This document shows positions 19,270 to 29,080 of a stretch of 64,000 bases of DNA, one piece after another (position 1 is the stretch's first letter; every line of letters begins with the position of its first letter). Made by a program: the position numbers and the translations under genes. The notes under the pieces were generated by a model, which was not told the origin of the DNA, ran no database searches, and saw nothing but the letters and a program-made list of their open reading frames with translations. This DNA comes from Tuwongella immobilis (lineage in GTDB: Bacteria > Planctomycetota > Planctomycetia > Gemmatales > Gemmataceae). The stretch covers positions 4,688,920 to 4,752,919 of the forward strand of contig NZ_LR593887.1 in the NCBI RefSeq assembly GCF_901538355.1. Direction: 5' to 3'.

Positions 19270-21392
19270 ATCGCCGCGCCTCGAAGCAGGTTCGTTTGTG
19301 GGATCGGGAGTTGATGCGGCTGGCGGCAGTGCGCGCGTTGGTCATGCTGCGACCCGATTTCATGTGGAAAAATCCGGTCATGTTTGTCGTGGAAATCGGC
19401 ACCGTGCTTTCGCTGCTGATGACCGTGCAAAAGGCATTGGATGCGACCAGCACCCCGGCGACGCTCGGCTATCTGATCGCACTGGATGCCTGGCTGATTG
19501 CGACGATTTTGTTCGCCAATTTCGCGGAGGCGCTGGCAGAGGCACGCGGCAAAGCGCAAGCCGATGCCCTGCGAAAAACCAAGCAAGCGACCACCGCATT
19601 TCGTCGCCAATCCAGCGGGAAATTCGAGCCGATCTTGTCCACCGAATTAACCCTGGGCGATGTCGTCGCTGTGGAAGCGGGGCAGATGATTCCGGCTGAT
19701 GGCGAGATTCTCGAAGGTGTGGCCTCGGTCGATGAATCGGCCATTACCGGCGAATCCGCTCCGGTCATCCGCGAGGCGGGCGGGGATCGCTCGGGAGTCA
19801 CCGGCGGCACCCGTGTGCTGTCCGACCGCATCGTCATTCGCGTCACCGTCAAGCCAGGTGAGTCTTTTTTGGATCAAATGATTGCCCTGGTTGAAGGTGC
19901 CAAACGAAAACGGACACCCAACGAATTGGCGCTGTCGATCGTTCTGGCGGCGTTCACGCTGATCTTTCTCATCGTGACGGCAACCCTTTGGCCGTTGGCT
20001 CGCTATGCGGAGAATTCCACCGGAATCGTCGGGCTGGGGACGGATATTCCGACGCTGGTGGCGCTATTGGTCTGCCTGATTCCCACAACGATCGGGGCAC
20101 TGCTGGCCGCCATTGGCATCGCGGGGATGGATCGCGCCTTGCGGGCAAACATCATCGCCAAATCGGGGAAAGCCGTCGAAGTGGCGGGCGATGTGGATAC
20201 GCTGCTGCTGGACAAAACGGGCACGATCACGATGGGCAATCGTCGAGCGACACGATTTTTGCCTGCCGGGGCGTGGAGTGCGGTCGATGTTGCGCGGTTG
20301 GCGGCCTGGGCGAGTGCGGCCGATGAAACTCCCGAGGGCAAAAGCATTGTCGAATTATGGAAGCAATACCGCGACTCCGGCGATCGCGGGCTGTCCGAAC
20401 TCGGATCATCGAATGGCCACGATGCGATCACGGGAATGCCCGCGCCGGAAACCTTCCGCGTGGTCCCCTTCTCCGCGCATACCCGCATGAGTGGGATTGA
20501 TCGGCTGGCGGGTGAGCCAATTCGCAAGGGTGCCACCGATGCCATGCTGGCGTATGTGCAACGGTTGGGCGGCACCGTGCCTGCCGGGGTGCGTGAGCAG
20601 ATTGACGCGGTGGCCAGCGAGGGGGCGACGCCGTTGGTCGTTGCGGAGGGGAACCGCATCGCGGGGATTGTGGTGCTGGAAGATATTCTCAAGCCGGGCA
20701 TCCGCGAGCGATTCGAGCGGCTTCGCAAAATGGGGCTGCGCACGGTGATGGTCACGGGCGATAATCCGCTGACCGCCCAAAGCATCGCCCAGCAAGCCGG
20801 CGTGGATGACTTCATCGCCGAAGCGACACCGGAAGCGAAACTCGCCTACATTCGCCGCGAACAGGCATCGGGCAAACTCGTTGCCATGATGGGCGATGGC
20901 ACCAACGATGCTCCCGCACTGGCGCAGGCGGATGTCGGCGTGGCCATGAACAGCGGCACGCAAGCCGCCAAAGAAGCGGGAAATATGGTCGATCTGGATA
21001 GCGATCCCACCAAGTTGATCGAAGTGGTGGAGGTGGGCAAGCAACTGCTGATGACTCGCGGCGCACTCACCACCTTCAGCATTGCCAACGATATGGCAAA
21101 GTATTTTGCGATTGTCCCGGCGCTCTTTGCCGGCACGCTGCCGGGACTGAAACGACTGGATTTCATGCAGCTCACCTCGCCCACATCGGCGATTCTCTCG
21201 GCGGTGATCTTCAACGCGATCATCATTCCCTGCCTGATTCCGATTGCCCTAAAGGGGGTGCGCTATCGGCCGGTCGGGGCAGATGCACTGCTGCGGCGAA
21301 ATCTGCTGATTTGGGGGCTGGGCGGAGTCATCACGCCGTTTGTGGGCATCAAGGCCATCGATTGGCTGCTGGCCGCCCTGGGATTGGCATAA
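19266..21392 (+). CDS. kdpB: KdpB, P-type ATPase catalytic subunit
   Basis: 708 residues, start at 19266 in an ATGA overlap with kdpA. It hydrolyses ATP to drive high-affinity K+ uptake through KdpA. Signatures: the actuator loop [17 protein letters not shown], phosphorylation site [11 protein letters not shown] (D316), nucleotide domain [14 protein letters not shown], and the hinge [20 protein letters not shown]. Membrane helices occur near 35-85, 220-275 and 580-700. Length is slightly above the usual 680-690. All catalytic motifs are intact. Confidence 0.97.
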   Translation: MNRRASKQVRLWDRELMRLAAVRALVMLRPDFMWKNPVMFVVEIGTVLSLLMTVQKALDATSTPATLGYLIALDAWLIATILFANFAEALAEARGKAQADALRKTKQATTAFRRQSSGKFEPILSTELTLGDVVAVEAGQMIPADGEILEGVASVDESAITGESAPVIREAGGDRSGVTGGTRVLSDRIVIRVTVKPGESFLDQMIALVEGAKRKRTPNELALSIVLAAFTLIFLIVTATLWPLARYAENSTGIVGLGTDIPTLVALLVCLIPTTIGALLAAIGIAGMDRALRANIIAKSGKAVEVAGDVDTLLLDKTGTITMGNRRATRFLPAGAWSAVDVARLAAWASAADETPEGKSIVELWKQYRDSGDRGLSELGSSNGHDAITGMPAPETFRVVPFSAHTRMSGIDRLAGEPIRKGATDAMLAYVQRLGGTVPAGVREQIDAVASEGATPLVVAEGNRIAGIVVLEDILKPGIRERFERLRKMGLRTVMVTGDNPLTAQSIAQQAGVDDFIAEATPEAKLAYIRREQASGKLVAMMGDGTNDAPALAQADVGVAMNSGTQAAKEAGNMVDLDSDPTKLIEVVEVGKQLLMTRGALTTFSIANDMAKYFAIVPALFAGTLPGLKRLDFMQLTSPTSAILSAVIFNAIIIPCLIPIALKGVRYRPVGADALLRRNLLIWGLGGVITPFVGIKAIDWLLAALGLA

Positions 21393-21407
21393 CGGAGGGA
21401 TTCCATC

Positions 21408-21998
21408 ATGTGGAAACATCTGCGAGCAAATTTGTTTCTGATTTTGGCCACGCTGCTCATCGGCTCGGTGGCCTACCCGCTGACGCTGTTAGCGGTGGGG
21501 CAATCGCTGGTGCCGCACGCGGCGAACGGCTCGCTGCTGCGGCGGGACGATGGCACGGCTTACGGCTCGGAATTGGTCGGCCAGGCGTTTCACGGGGGGG
21601 AATGGCTGCATCCCCGGCCATCGGCGGCGGGGTACGATGCGAGCGCATCGGCGGGGTCGAACTGGGGGGCCAGCAACCCAAAATTGCGCGAGCGGGCCCT
21701 GGAGATTCTCGCGGCCCGAAAGGAAGCCGGGTTGGTGGCGGCGGACGCGGTGACGGCCTCTGGCTCGGGACTGGATCCGCATATTTCGCTGCGAAATGCG
21801 CAGGGGCAGTTGCCGCGAATCGCTCAGGCGTGGGGAAGCAAACTGAATCAGGATGCGGCGACGCTGATGCCCATCCTCGACGGCATCCTCACGCAGGCCA
21901 GCTTCGTGCCCCTGTCGCCGATTGGCATCGGTGAGCCGATTGTCTCGGTATTGGACGTGAATCGTCGGTTGCAGGTGCGATTCGCGGCAGAGCGGTAA
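21408..21998 (+). CDS. kdpC: KdpC, chaperone-like subunit of the potassium ATPase
   Basis: 196 residues with one N-terminal membrane helix (LFLILATLLIGSVAYPLTLL) and the KdpC motifs HPRPSAAGYDASASAGSNWG and TASGSGLDPHIS. KdpC stabilises the complex and raises ATP affinity of KdpB. A GGAGGG ribosome binding site lies between the kdpB stop and this ATG. It is the last gene of the operon; a strong hairpin follows. Confidence 0.95.
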   Translation: MWKHLRANLFLILATLLIGSVAYPLTLLAVGQSLVPHAANGSLLRRDDGTAYGSELVGQAFHGGEWLHPRPSAAGYDASASAGSNWGASNPKLRERALEILAARKEAGLVAADAVTASGSGLDPHISLRNAQGQLPRIAQAWGSKLNQDAATLMPILDGILTQASFVPLSPIGIGEPIVSVLDVNRRLQVRFAAER

Positions 21999-22010
21999 TC
22001 GCCCAGGAAT

Positions 22011-22067
22011 CGCATCAACGGCATCGCCCACGAACTGCGTTCGGGAGTTTCGTGGGCGATGGATGCG
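22011..22067. terminator. Strong hairpin at the end of the kdp operon (convergent region)
   Basis: CATCGCCCACGAA (22022-22034) and its exact complement TTCGTGGGCGATG (22049-22061) make a 13 bp stem with a 14-base loop. CGCATC (22011) and GATGCG (22062) extend it past a 5-base bulge. No T tract follows on either strand. It separates kdpC from the convergent lipoprotein gene. Confidence 0.6.
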
Positions 22068-22100
22068 ATGTCGCGGAAGCGATTTCGGTTCCGAATACGA

Positions 22101-23888
22101 TCACGGCTGGAGCATTTTTTGACAACGGGCAATCATCGCCTTGGCATGCGCGATGCGTGCCGGGTAGAGCGCGGCTTGGCGGGGATAATCTCGCAAGTAC
22201 CGTTCCCACCAGTCTTTGCTGCTCGACCAACTATCCTTCAGATTCGCACCCGCAACGCCGAGAATCCGCGATTGTTCGGCCTTTTCTTGAATGCACAAGC
22301 AGAGCAAATACGTCCCCTCTTCCGCGAGGAGGCGTGCCGTCCAGCGTTCGAGCATGAACGCGACTTCGCCCCCATCGCGGATCACCTGTTCCAAGTCGGC
22401 CTGCGCTCGCTGAGAGGCCGCGATATCCTTGGCACGATTGGCCCGCGCCACGTTCGCATCCGCGGCGTCGAGTTTCGGCCCCCACTCGGCCAGTTTGGCG
22501 TCCAGATCGTTGAGATTTTTGCCACCCAGCCGCCCGGATTCCTCCCGCAAACTGGTCATCTGCTGAATCAGATCGTCATACTGCCCGCGAATCAGCAGCA
22601 AATGCGGATTGTTCGGCTCGAGAATGAATTTCTGGTAGCGTTCCATCACCAGCGCCCGCACGCGGAGACTGCTGGGGCCGCTCATGCTGTTGAGGCTGGG
22701 CGGGAACGATCCCCACGGGACCATCTGCCGAATGAACTCGATGAACGATTGCTGGCCCAGTTTGGATTCGCCCAATCCGCCCTGTTCGACGGGCAGAAAC
22801 TCCGCGAGCACATGCGTGAGCGTGCCGGAATCGCCGGGCGGTGCCCAGGGTTGCACGGCTTTTACGCCGGGGAGTTTCTGCAACTCGGCGAGTTGCTCAT
22901 CAACACGGGCGGCGAGCTGCAATTGCAGGCTTTTCAGCACCGGCTCCAGGCGTTGCATCCGCGGCGCCAGCGACGATACCGAGGTGGTGAAGGCGATGCC
23001 AGCGGCGCGAATCGCATCCATCGATTTCGATTCGATCTGCGGCGCGGAATCGATCCACGCCTTGACCGATTCCGGCTTGTCGCGGAGGATTTGCAGCGTG
23101 GCGGGTTCGCCGGTGGCGGTGCGGACGATTTCGCCGTTGAACGGATCGTACAGCCGCAATTGCCCATCGATGGCGACGCCGACTGCCCAAAATGGCGTGC
23201 GAACGGTGCCACGTCCGTTGGGATTCGGCGGCGGCAGGTAGGTTGCTTGCGTGGCGACCGATTCCGGCCCGACAATGGCGGCGGTGACGCCCAGTTGCCG
23301 CAGCAGCGCGAGAAAGACATAGGCCCGCTCGACGCCGTCGCCACTGCCGCGAATGGCGACAAATTGCGGCGGTGTGGGGATGCCGGTCCGTTCCGCCGGG
23401 CGGATCATCCGCGTCATCCAGCCGAAGAGTTCGTCCACCTGCTGAGCGAGCGGCAGTTTGCGAATTTCCAGGGCGTTAATCGCCTCGCGGAACAGAATCG
23501 CATCGGACAATTCTTGGGCATCCAACGCGGTGAATTCCGGCCGACGAATTTCGCGCAGTTCATTTTCGGTCAGCGCGAATTGCTTGGCGAGCATCGCGGT
23601 GCGTTCATCCACCGGAATCGCCGGATCGGGCTTGGCCAGACTGCTATTGTTGATCTGGTTGATGAGGTTTCGGCAAGCGTCCGCAGACGGATCGCGGCGG
23701 ATGCGTGCGGGCAGATTGACCAGCAATTCATCGTCGGGGGAGGTCGTCTCGAAGGTCGCTTTGGTGACGGTGGCGGCTTTGTCGCTGCAGCCGGGCAGAA
23801 GCGTCAGCATGCCCAGCATCCCCAGCAGCGCCCCATTTGCGGCGAGCGTGGGCAACCGCATGAATCGGCGGCCGATTCCGAACCTCAT
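22101..23888 (-). CDS. Large lipoprotein of unknown function (faintly transglutaminase-like core)
   Basis: 595 residues from the ATG at 23888, chosen because GGGGAGGGG lies just upstream; in-frame ATGs reach 23924. The signal GALLGMLGMLTLLPGCSDKA has a lipobox cysteine. Residues around 190-230 (SGDGVERAYVFLALLRQLGV) resemble the core helix of transglutaminase-like folds in planctomycete proteins, but the catalytic Cys is not evident. The middle is helical with coiled-coil character (MTSLREESGRLGGKNLNDLD). The C-terminus looks TPR-like (KDWWERYLRDYPRQAALYPA). It follows kdsA by 32 bases, but no functional link is evident. Confidence 0.75.
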   Translation of the reverse strand: MRFGIGRRFMRLPTLAANGALLGMLGMLTLLPGCSDKAATVTKATFETTSPDDELLVNLPARIRRDPSADACRNLINQINNSSLAKPDPAIPVDERTAMLAKQFALTENELREIRRPEFTALDAQELSDAILFREAINALEIRKLPLAQQVDELFGWMTRMIRPAERTGIPTPPQFVAIRGSGDGVERAYVFLALLRQLGVTAAIVGPESVATQATYLPPPNPNGRGTVRTPFWAVGVAIDGQLRLYDPFNGEIVRTATGEPATLQILRDKPESVKAWIDSAPQIESKSMDAIRAAGIAFTTSVSSLAPRMQRLEPVLKSLQLQLAARVDEQLAELQKLPGVKAVQPWAPPGDSGTLTHVLAEFLPVEQGGLGESKLGQQSFIEFIRQMVPWGSFPPSLNSMSGPSSLRVRALVMERYQKFILEPNNPHLLLIRGQYDDLIQQMTSLREESGRLGGKNLNDLDAKLAEWGPKLDAADANVARANRAKDIAASQRAQADLEQVIRDGGEVAFMLERWTARLLAEEGTYLLCLCIQEKAEQSRILGVAGANLKDSWSSSKDWWERYLRDYPRQAALYPARIAHAKAMIARCQKMLQP

Positions 23889-23920
23889 TTGCATCCCCTC
23901 CCCGCAGTGCCAATCGCTCA

Positions 23921-24766
23921 TCATCCGATCCTTTCCGACGTTGGCTCGATGGCCGCTCGAATTCGCAAACAGGTTTCGATCAACGCGGGCAATTCCGCGA
24001 GTGGGATCATGTTCGGACCATCGCTCAATGCAACATCGGGATTGGGGTGCGTTTCCAGGAAGATGCCATCGCAGCCGACCGCCGTGGCCGCCTTGGCCAG
24101 ATACGGCACCATGGCCCGATAGCCCCCCGTGCGATCGCCCAGCCCACCGGGCATCTGCACCGAATGCGTCGCATCAAAAACGACGGGTGCCCCCAATTCC
24201 TGCATCCAGGGAATCGCCCGCATATCGTTGACGAGCATGCCGTAGCCGAAGGTCGTGCCGCGTTCGGTCAGCAGAATTTTGTCGTTGTTCGCCTCGGTCA
24301 TTTTGGCGATGACATTCTTCATATCCCAAGGTGCCATGAATTGTCCTTTTTTGACATTCACGGCCTTCCCGGTGGCGGCGGCGGCAAGCACCAAGTCGGT
24401 CTGCCGGGCCAGAAACGCTGGAATTTGCAGCAGATCCAGCACCTCGGCGGCGGGTTCCACCTGATGGACTTCGTGCAGGTCGCTGGTGACGGCAAAGCCA
24501 AATTGCTGCTTCACCGTTTGCAGCACCTTCAGCCCTTCTTGCAGGCCCGGCCCGCGAAATGACTTCCCGGAGGTGCGATTCGCTTTGTCGAACGACGCCT
24601 TAAAGATCATCGGCACGTTCAGACGGTCGGCGACTCCCCGGAGCGTCTCGGCAATCCGCATCACCAAATCGGCCGACTCGATCACACACGGCCCGGTGAT
24701 CCAAACCAGCGGATGCTGCGGCCCAAACGTCACATTTCCAACGGGAACCACTCGGCGTCCTGCCAT
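23921..24766 (-). CDS. kdsA: 3-deoxy-8-phosphooctulonate synthase (KDO-8-P synthase)
   Basis: 281 residues. It condenses phosphoenolpyruvate with arabinose-5-phosphate, the first committed step of KDO synthesis for lipopolysaccharide. Family signatures along the TIM barrel: [81 protein letters not shown] and [11 protein letters not shown]. The N in NVKKGQF suggests the metal-independent class, since metal-dependent enzymes carry Cys near the N-terminal strand instead; that strand here reads GPCVIE, so the class is uncertain. It supports a Gram-negative-type outer membrane in this organism. Confidence 0.95.
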   Translation of the reverse strand: MAGRRVVPVGNVTFGPQHPLVWITGPCVIESADLVMRIAETLRGVADRLNVPMIFKASFDKANRTSGKSFRGPGLQEGLKVLQTVKQQFGFAVTSDLHEVHQVEPAAEVLDLLQIPAFLARQTDLVLAAAATGKAVNVKKGQFMAPWDMKNVIAKMTEANNDKILLTERGTTFGYGMLVNDMRAIPWMQELGAPVVFDATHSVQMPGGLGDRTGGYRAMVPYLAKAATAVGCDGIFLETHPNPDVALSDGPNMIPLAELPALIETCLRIRAAIEPTSERIG

Positions 24767-24808
24767 GATACCTCTCCACCCGATTCGCGGGATTTCGCCT
24801 GGTGAAAC

Positions 24809-25153
24809 TCATTCCGGCAGCGGCAATTCGCTGATCTTCGCCGCCAGGATGAAATCATTTTCCGTTAATCCACCAACGGCATGCGTTGTAATCGCAATGC
24901 GAACTTTGCGATAGCCCGTTAGGTGCAAATCCGGGTGATGGTCCTCGGCGTCGGCCAAGTCGGCGATGGTCTGGAACCATTGCACGGCCTTGCGAAAATC
25001 CGGCAGCGACCACTTGCGCTCCAGCCACCGCCCGTCGCTACTGACGCTCCAGCCGGGCACATCCGGCAGCAGGGCGTCAATCTGATCGCTTTGCAGCTTG
25101 GGGATGCCCCCTTCGCACGGCAGGCAGCGCTTGCTCGTCAATTCACTCGCCAT
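24809..25153 (-). CDS. phhB: 4a-hydroxytetrahydrobiopterin dehydratase (pterin-4-alpha-carbinolamine dehydratase)
   Basis: 114 residues from the ATG at 25153 (GGGAGG upstream); the open frame continues to 25204. The PCD/DCoH signature is clear: EDHHPDLHLTGYRKVRIAIT and THAVGGLTENDFILAAKI. The enzyme dehydrates the carbinolamine formed by aromatic amino acid hydroxylases; in bacteria lacking such a hydroxylase it may have another pterin role. No hydroxylase is seen in the window. It lies between kdsA and an unknown gene on the same strand. Confidence 0.9.
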   Translation of the reverse strand: MASELTSKRCLPCEGGIPKLQSDQIDALLPDVPGWSVSSDGRWLERKWSLPDFRKAVQWFQTIADLADAEDHHPDLHLTGYRKVRIAITTHAVGGLTENDFILAAKISELPLPE

Positions 25154-25228
25154 CCCGATTACGCCTCCCAAGTCGATCCGGTTCACCCGTCCCGCAATTC
25201 GCATCCCCCGCCCAAATCGGGGCGGACA

Positions 25229-25948
25229 TCAACTCCCGCCGGTGGGTTCCGATTGCGGCGGAATCGTCTGCGAAAGCAGCATTTTCACCAGCCCAACGGG
25301 GCTATCATCCGGTCCATTATCGAAGCGTTTGATGGCCTTGCCCAGTGGATTCACCGTGGCCGGTTCTTCGCGGAAGGTCGTTTCCAGGGCGATGGGCAGT
25401 GTCCCGCTATCGCAGGTGATCCACTGACCGCCAATTCCCTTGCGAATCAACTCCCCGGTATAGCAGCCTAGATAAATCACCGATGCCCAGTAATTCACCT
25501 CATCCGATTCCGAATTCGGGCTGCGCTCGGCCAGCAAATGCTCCAGCTTGGAAAGCCCCGCCACATCGGGAGTCAAATGGTAGGTCTCCCGCAGCCACTC
25601 CGCGAGACTTTCCATCGTCGATTCCAAGATGGCATCCATATCCAGGGCAACATCGCCTTCGTTCCACGGCTCAATCTCGGAATTGAGCATCAACTCGCCA
25701 CCCGCAGAGCGGATCGTCTGCCGCATGTACCGGGGCAACGGGTGCTGCGTGTGGTACACCACAATCGGGTCTTCCACCCCTTCCAGCGTCGCCCGGCGCG
25801 GGTTGAGAATCCGAATCAACGCATAAAGGACGGATAATTCGGGTTCTTGTTCGATTTCCTCCGGCGATCGATGATCGGTCTGAATGAATCGATGTCGGCC
25901 GTCTGGCCCCTGCGTGACGATATCGATGCGGTCGAGTGAGGTATACAT
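25229..25948 (-). CDS. Protein of unknown function, cytosolic
   Basis: 239 residues from the ATG at 25948 (AGGATT upstream); the longer open frame to 26224 is rich in Arg/Ser and lacks coding character. No signal or membrane helix is seen. It is acidic with motifs DIVTQGPDGRHRFIQTDHRS, ILNPRRATLEGVEDPIVVYH and MDAILESTMESLAEWLRETY. I do not recognise a family. The C-terminus ends SQTIPPQSEPTGGS, probably disordered. It is followed 75 bases later by the pterin dehydratase gene. Confidence 0.7.
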   Translation of the reverse strand: MYTSLDRIDIVTQGPDGRHRFIQTDHRSPEEIEQEPELSVLYALIRILNPRRATLEGVEDPIVVYHTQHPLPRYMRQTIRSAGGELMLNSEIEPWNEGDVALDMDAILESTMESLAEWLRETYHLTPDVAGLSKLEHLLAERSPNSESDEVNYWASVIYLGCYTGELIRKGIGGQWITCDSGTLPIALETTFREEPATVNPLGKAIKRFDNGPDDSPVGLVKMLLSQTIPPQSEPTGGS

Positions 25949-26099
25949 TGGCAATCCTGCCTGTTTCAGAATCCTTCGTTGCGGGAGCATCCGCCCCGTC
26001 AAGTCCGCCCGCTGAGTCCGCCCAGTTGGGGGGCTCCTTCGGCACGCGGTCACTCGGCGAGCAGAATCGGTACTCCCGCGTCCCAATCGTCCGAATCGC

Positions 26100-26759
26100 T
26101 CAATTCGGCGTGCGAATTCGGATGTTTCGCAGCGATAACGGCAACCCATGGTCTTGGAAGCCAATCGCCCCGGTCTTCGGTCGAGTCTTGAGTTTGTCTT
26201 GCGATAAATCGACCTCGTTGACAACTACCCCGTTGAGTTCCACCGTCAATTTGTCGCCTTTGCTGGTGATGTGGAAATGGTTCCACTCCCCGGCGGGCTT
26301 GGCGTTGCTCTTGGTCGGCGGAATGCTCGGAATGATGCCGCCGGAATCGTGATCGGTCAGTTTCGCGCCTTCGGGCTTTTTGCCCGAGTCATAGATTTGT
26401 ACCTCGATGCCCTTTGCGACCGGATCATTGACATCACCGACGCGGAAGTAGAATCCGCTGTTGCCGCCCTTTTGCACTTGGTAATCGAACTCAATTTCAA
26501 AATCGGTATAGGTGCCCTTGGCCCATAAGTAGGATTTCCAGCGAGTCCAGCCCTTTTCACCGGGCCGTGGGGTGAGCGTCGCCACGCCTTCGGGCGAAAG
26601 CGACCAATTTCCCTCAGTTTTCCAATGTTTTCCGAGATCGCCACCGGCCAGCAGATCGACCCAGCCATCGGCGGATTTCGCGGGATCGGCGGCCATCAGC
26701 GGAGCCGCCATCGTCAGAACCAAGCAGCCCATGACCGCGCAAAGTGCCATGCGTACCAT
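26100..26759 (-). CDS. DUF1080 (3-keto-disaccharide hydrolase) family secreted protein
   Basis: 219 residues from the ATG at 26759 (AAGGAAAA upstream). The signal is MALCAVMGCLVLTMAAPLMA. The concanavalin-like DUF1080 jelly roll is shown by DGWVDLLAGGDLGKHWKTEG, FEIEFDYQVQKGGNSGFYFR, GIEVQIYDSG, and WNHFHITSKGDKLTVELNGV followed by TGAIGFQDHGLPLSLRNIRI. DUF1080 (PF06439) is abundant in planctomycetes; some members hydrolyse 3-keto-glycosides, many probably only bind sugars. It stands alone between an unknown gene and the ferredoxin gene. Confidence 0.92.
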   Translation of the reverse strand: MVRMALCAVMGCLVLTMAAPLMAADPAKSADGWVDLLAGGDLGKHWKTEGNWSLSPEGVATLTPRPGEKGWTRWKSYLWAKGTYTDFEIEFDYQVQKGGNSGFYFRVGDVNDPVAKGIEVQIYDSGKKPEGAKLTDHDSGGIIPSIPPTKSNAKPAGEWNHFHITSKGDKLTVELNGVVVNEVDLSQDKLKTRPKTGAIGFQDHGLPLSLRNIRIRTPN

Positions 26760-26927
26760 CGGGGATTTTCCTTCTCGGGAGAGCGTGCCGATGCCCCGCC
26801 CAAGCGGAGCGATCGGCCGAGCGCGCAATCGCGCATCGGTCCCAGGGATTGTACCCGGAATCCCCACGCGCCCGGCAGCGAAAATCCCGAAAAGCCGACT
26901 CGCATTTCGCGGGATTGCCGCAGAGCA

Positions 26928-27263
26928 TCACCCCGGAATCTGATCCGTGGGCCGACTACCGCAATCCTTGCGACCACTGCCGGCCAAGCGACTCATCGCC
27001 CGAACGGTGAGATCGCCGGTCATGGTCATTTGGCAGCTCAAACGCACGCCGACGAGATTTTTCGCCGCCAGCAAGGCCGATTCCGCCGCATTCGGGGGCG
27101 ACGCTTCACCGGCCAGCACTTCCACGCGGCAGGTCGTGCAGCGGGCATTCCCACCGCAGGCGTGCAGTTGATCGATTCCCGCTTCATCCGTCAACGCGAG
27201 CACCAGTCGCTTGCCAGCGGGCACTTCAAAGGTTCCGACATTTTCGACCGTCAATTGTGGCAT
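26928..27263 (-). CDS. 2Fe-2S ferredoxin
   Basis: 111 residues. A plant-type/adrenodoxin-like 2Fe-2S fold is indicated by C36-GGNAR-C42-TT-C45 with the fourth ligand C77 in RLSCQM. No signal is present, so it is a cytosolic electron carrier. The C-terminal 20 residues (SRLAGSGRKDCGSRPTDQIP) are basic and extend beyond the usual domain end. No obvious redox partner is adjacent. Confidence 0.93.
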   Translation of the reverse strand: MPQLTVENVGTFEVPAGKRLVLALTDEAGIDQLHACGGNARCTTCRVEVLAGEASPPNAAESALLAAKNLVGVRLSCQMTMTGDLTVRAMSRLAGSGRKDCGSRPTDQIPG

Positions 27264-27436
27264 GATAGTTGCTCCTCGATTCCACCTCCCGACTCGTTCC
27301 GCAGAGTCGCGATACCGTTATGGTAGTCATTGGCCCGAAGCATCGGCAGCCTCCCCGAGTTGGGCAAGTCACGATGCGATGAGCCGACAGCCTCACATTC
27401 GGGGGATGAGGCCGAAAAATTCTGGAAATTTTCCAC

Positions 27437-27485
27437 AAAAAAGAAATTCGCGTGATGATCCCCCGCAGGAAAGCCATCACGCGAA
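27437..27485 (-). terminator. Rho-independent terminator after the membrane lipoprotein gene
   Basis: TTCGCGTGATG (27447-27457) and its exact complement (27475-27485) form an 11 bp stem with a 17-base loop. On the minus strand the stem is followed at once by TTTCTTTTTTGTGG. It lies about 60 bases past the stop at 27547 and before the ferredoxin start. The rest of the 283-base gap shows nothing further. Confidence 0.8.
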
Positions 27486-27546
27486 CGGAAAATGATCACG
27501 AAGTTGATGATTCTTGAATCATTGATGGAACAAATTCTGACTGATT

Positions 27547-28776
27547 TCAGGAATCATTAGCCGGGGATGGGTCGAAGATGGCGGCGACAACCGTGGCGAC
27601 AAAGACGACGATTAAGCCGATCATCCACTCGCCAAATTGCCGGGCAATTAGCCCCGCCCCGGCGATGAGCAGGGCCTTCATTCCGGCCCGGAGAATGTGC
27701 CGCAAATGGGCACTGCGATCGCCGGAATGCCCCGATCCGCCGAAGGAAGTCATGCGGGAGGCGAAGAATAGCCGCGCGACCGGGTACACCACATACAGCA
27801 CGGCGATGAACAGCGTCGCCAGCAGCATCATGAACCAAAGTGCGGTCAACTGGGCGTAATGTTCGGGCAAATACGAATCCTCGCCAGCGATGATGGGGCA
27901 GACAATCCCCGAACCGGTGGTCAAGAGCCAGCCGCCCACCCACGCCAGCCCCAGCGCCCCACCGACCCCCACGGCAAAGACCAAGACAGACGCTACAATC
28001 GCATCCACGGTATCCGATGATGCGAACAAGCCATTGCGAGAAAACACCTCGCGCCAGCAGAAGATCGCCGAGGCAAAGGCGAAGAGTGCGATGGCGAGCG
28101 TGTAACTGCTCTTGATCATTTTGCTTTCAATTTTCGGCTCGGCGGTGACAATCGTGGTACTGCCATTCACCCCAGTTCCGCCATAAATGTCCTGGGTTTT
28201 CGGGGTATGCGTCGCCTTCAGTGCCTTGCGATACCAGGCGGGCACGAGCGCATTCGGATCGTCGATTTCCGCTTGTGCTGCTGCGACCGCTGCCTGAATT
28301 CGATCCTGATCCCCACCGGGAAATGATCCGGAATTGATCACCGTCGCTCGCAATTCCAGCTTCGGAACCAGTAGGTTTCCACCCCATTCGGTCGTCGCCG
28401 ACACCGCGCCGCCGGACCCGACTTTCAACGATTCGGTATTGGTGACGGGGTTGGTAACAATCGGGTCATAACCTTCGACGTAAATCGAATTCGTGCCATT
28501 GATCGACGGCATGAATTGGAAGCTCAGCGTTTCGCCATTGCGGATGAGGCCGACGTTGTTGCCGTTGACGTAAACCGTGTGCCGGTGGACAGATCCGGTC
28601 CATTGTTCGGTGCGGGTGATGGTGAGTGTGGCCGGCTCCACCTTGGGGAGTTGCGGCTGAAACGGGGTGCGCACTTCGAGGCTTGGCTCGCAACCGACGA
28701 CGATTCCACAGAGCATCGCGACCCAAACGCATGCTGATTTTTGGATTGATTGGTGCTGCATTGGCAATGCCGTCAT
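27547..28776 (-). CDS. Membrane-anchored lipoprotein of unknown function
   Basis: 409 residues from the ATG at 28776 (GGGGAAG upstream). The N-terminus WVAMLCGIVVGCEPSLEVRT is a lipoprotein signal. Residues 45-170 form a beta-rich exported domain (TLTITRTEQWTGSVHRHTVY, YVEGYDPIVTN). Four or five membrane helices fill the C-terminal half (YTLAIALFAFASAIFCW, DAIVASVLVFAVGVGGALGL, LWFMMLLATLFIAVLYVVYP, MIGLIVVFVATVVAAIF). A lipobox at the start of a polytopic protein is unusual; the first Cys may instead be ordinary. No family is recognised. It is divergent from the RND pump genes and ends at a clear terminator. Confidence 0.72.
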   Translation of the reverse strand: MTALPMQHQSIQKSACVWVAMLCGIVVGCEPSLEVRTPFQPQLPKVEPATLTITRTEQWTGSVHRHTVYVNGNNVGLIRNGETLSFQFMPSINGTNSIYVEGYDPIVTNPVTNTESLKVGSGGAVSATTEWGGNLLVPKLELRATVINSGSFPGGDQDRIQAAVAAAQAEIDDPNALVPAWYRKALKATHTPKTQDIYGGTGVNGSTTIVTAEPKIESKMIKSSYTLAIALFAFASAIFCWREVFSRNGLFASSDTVDAIVASVLVFAVGVGGALGLAWVGGWLLTTGSGIVCPIIAGEDSYLPEHYAQLTALWFMMLLATLFIAVLYVVYPVARLFFASRMTSFGGSGHSGDRSAHLRHILRAGMKALLIAGAGLIARQFGEWMIGLIVVFVATVVAAIFDPSPANDS

Positions 28777-29080
28777 GGGATGCTTCCCCTGCGAGTTCCG
28801 ATTCCGAGTTTCTGGGAATACGTTGGTGCCCGCGAAACATTTCGTCTGCGGATCAATTTTGGGAGCTTTTTGGCAGATTGCAACCCATTGCGGGCAAACG
28901 GTGGGAATTTCGCAAGAAGATTGGGGAAATTCGCCTGTCCGCTGCCGAGTTTTCAAGCGAATCTAGCACACGGAGTGAGATTACGTATACTCAAGGGAAC
29001 TTCGATGTTCGTAGGCGGGAATCCGCTTGCGGAGCGTGGAAGGCTCGTCTCCGATTCTGAACTCGACCGAGGTGGATTCC
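28777..29080. other. Divergent intergenic region between membrane lipoprotein and RND pump
   Basis: About 304 bases. On the plus strand TATACT at 28986-28991 is a fair -10 box but no convincing -35 lies 16-18 bases upstream. GAGGTGG just before 29081 is the ribosome binding site of the adaptor gene. No regulator gene is adjacent. Nothing else is supported. Confidence 0.3.
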
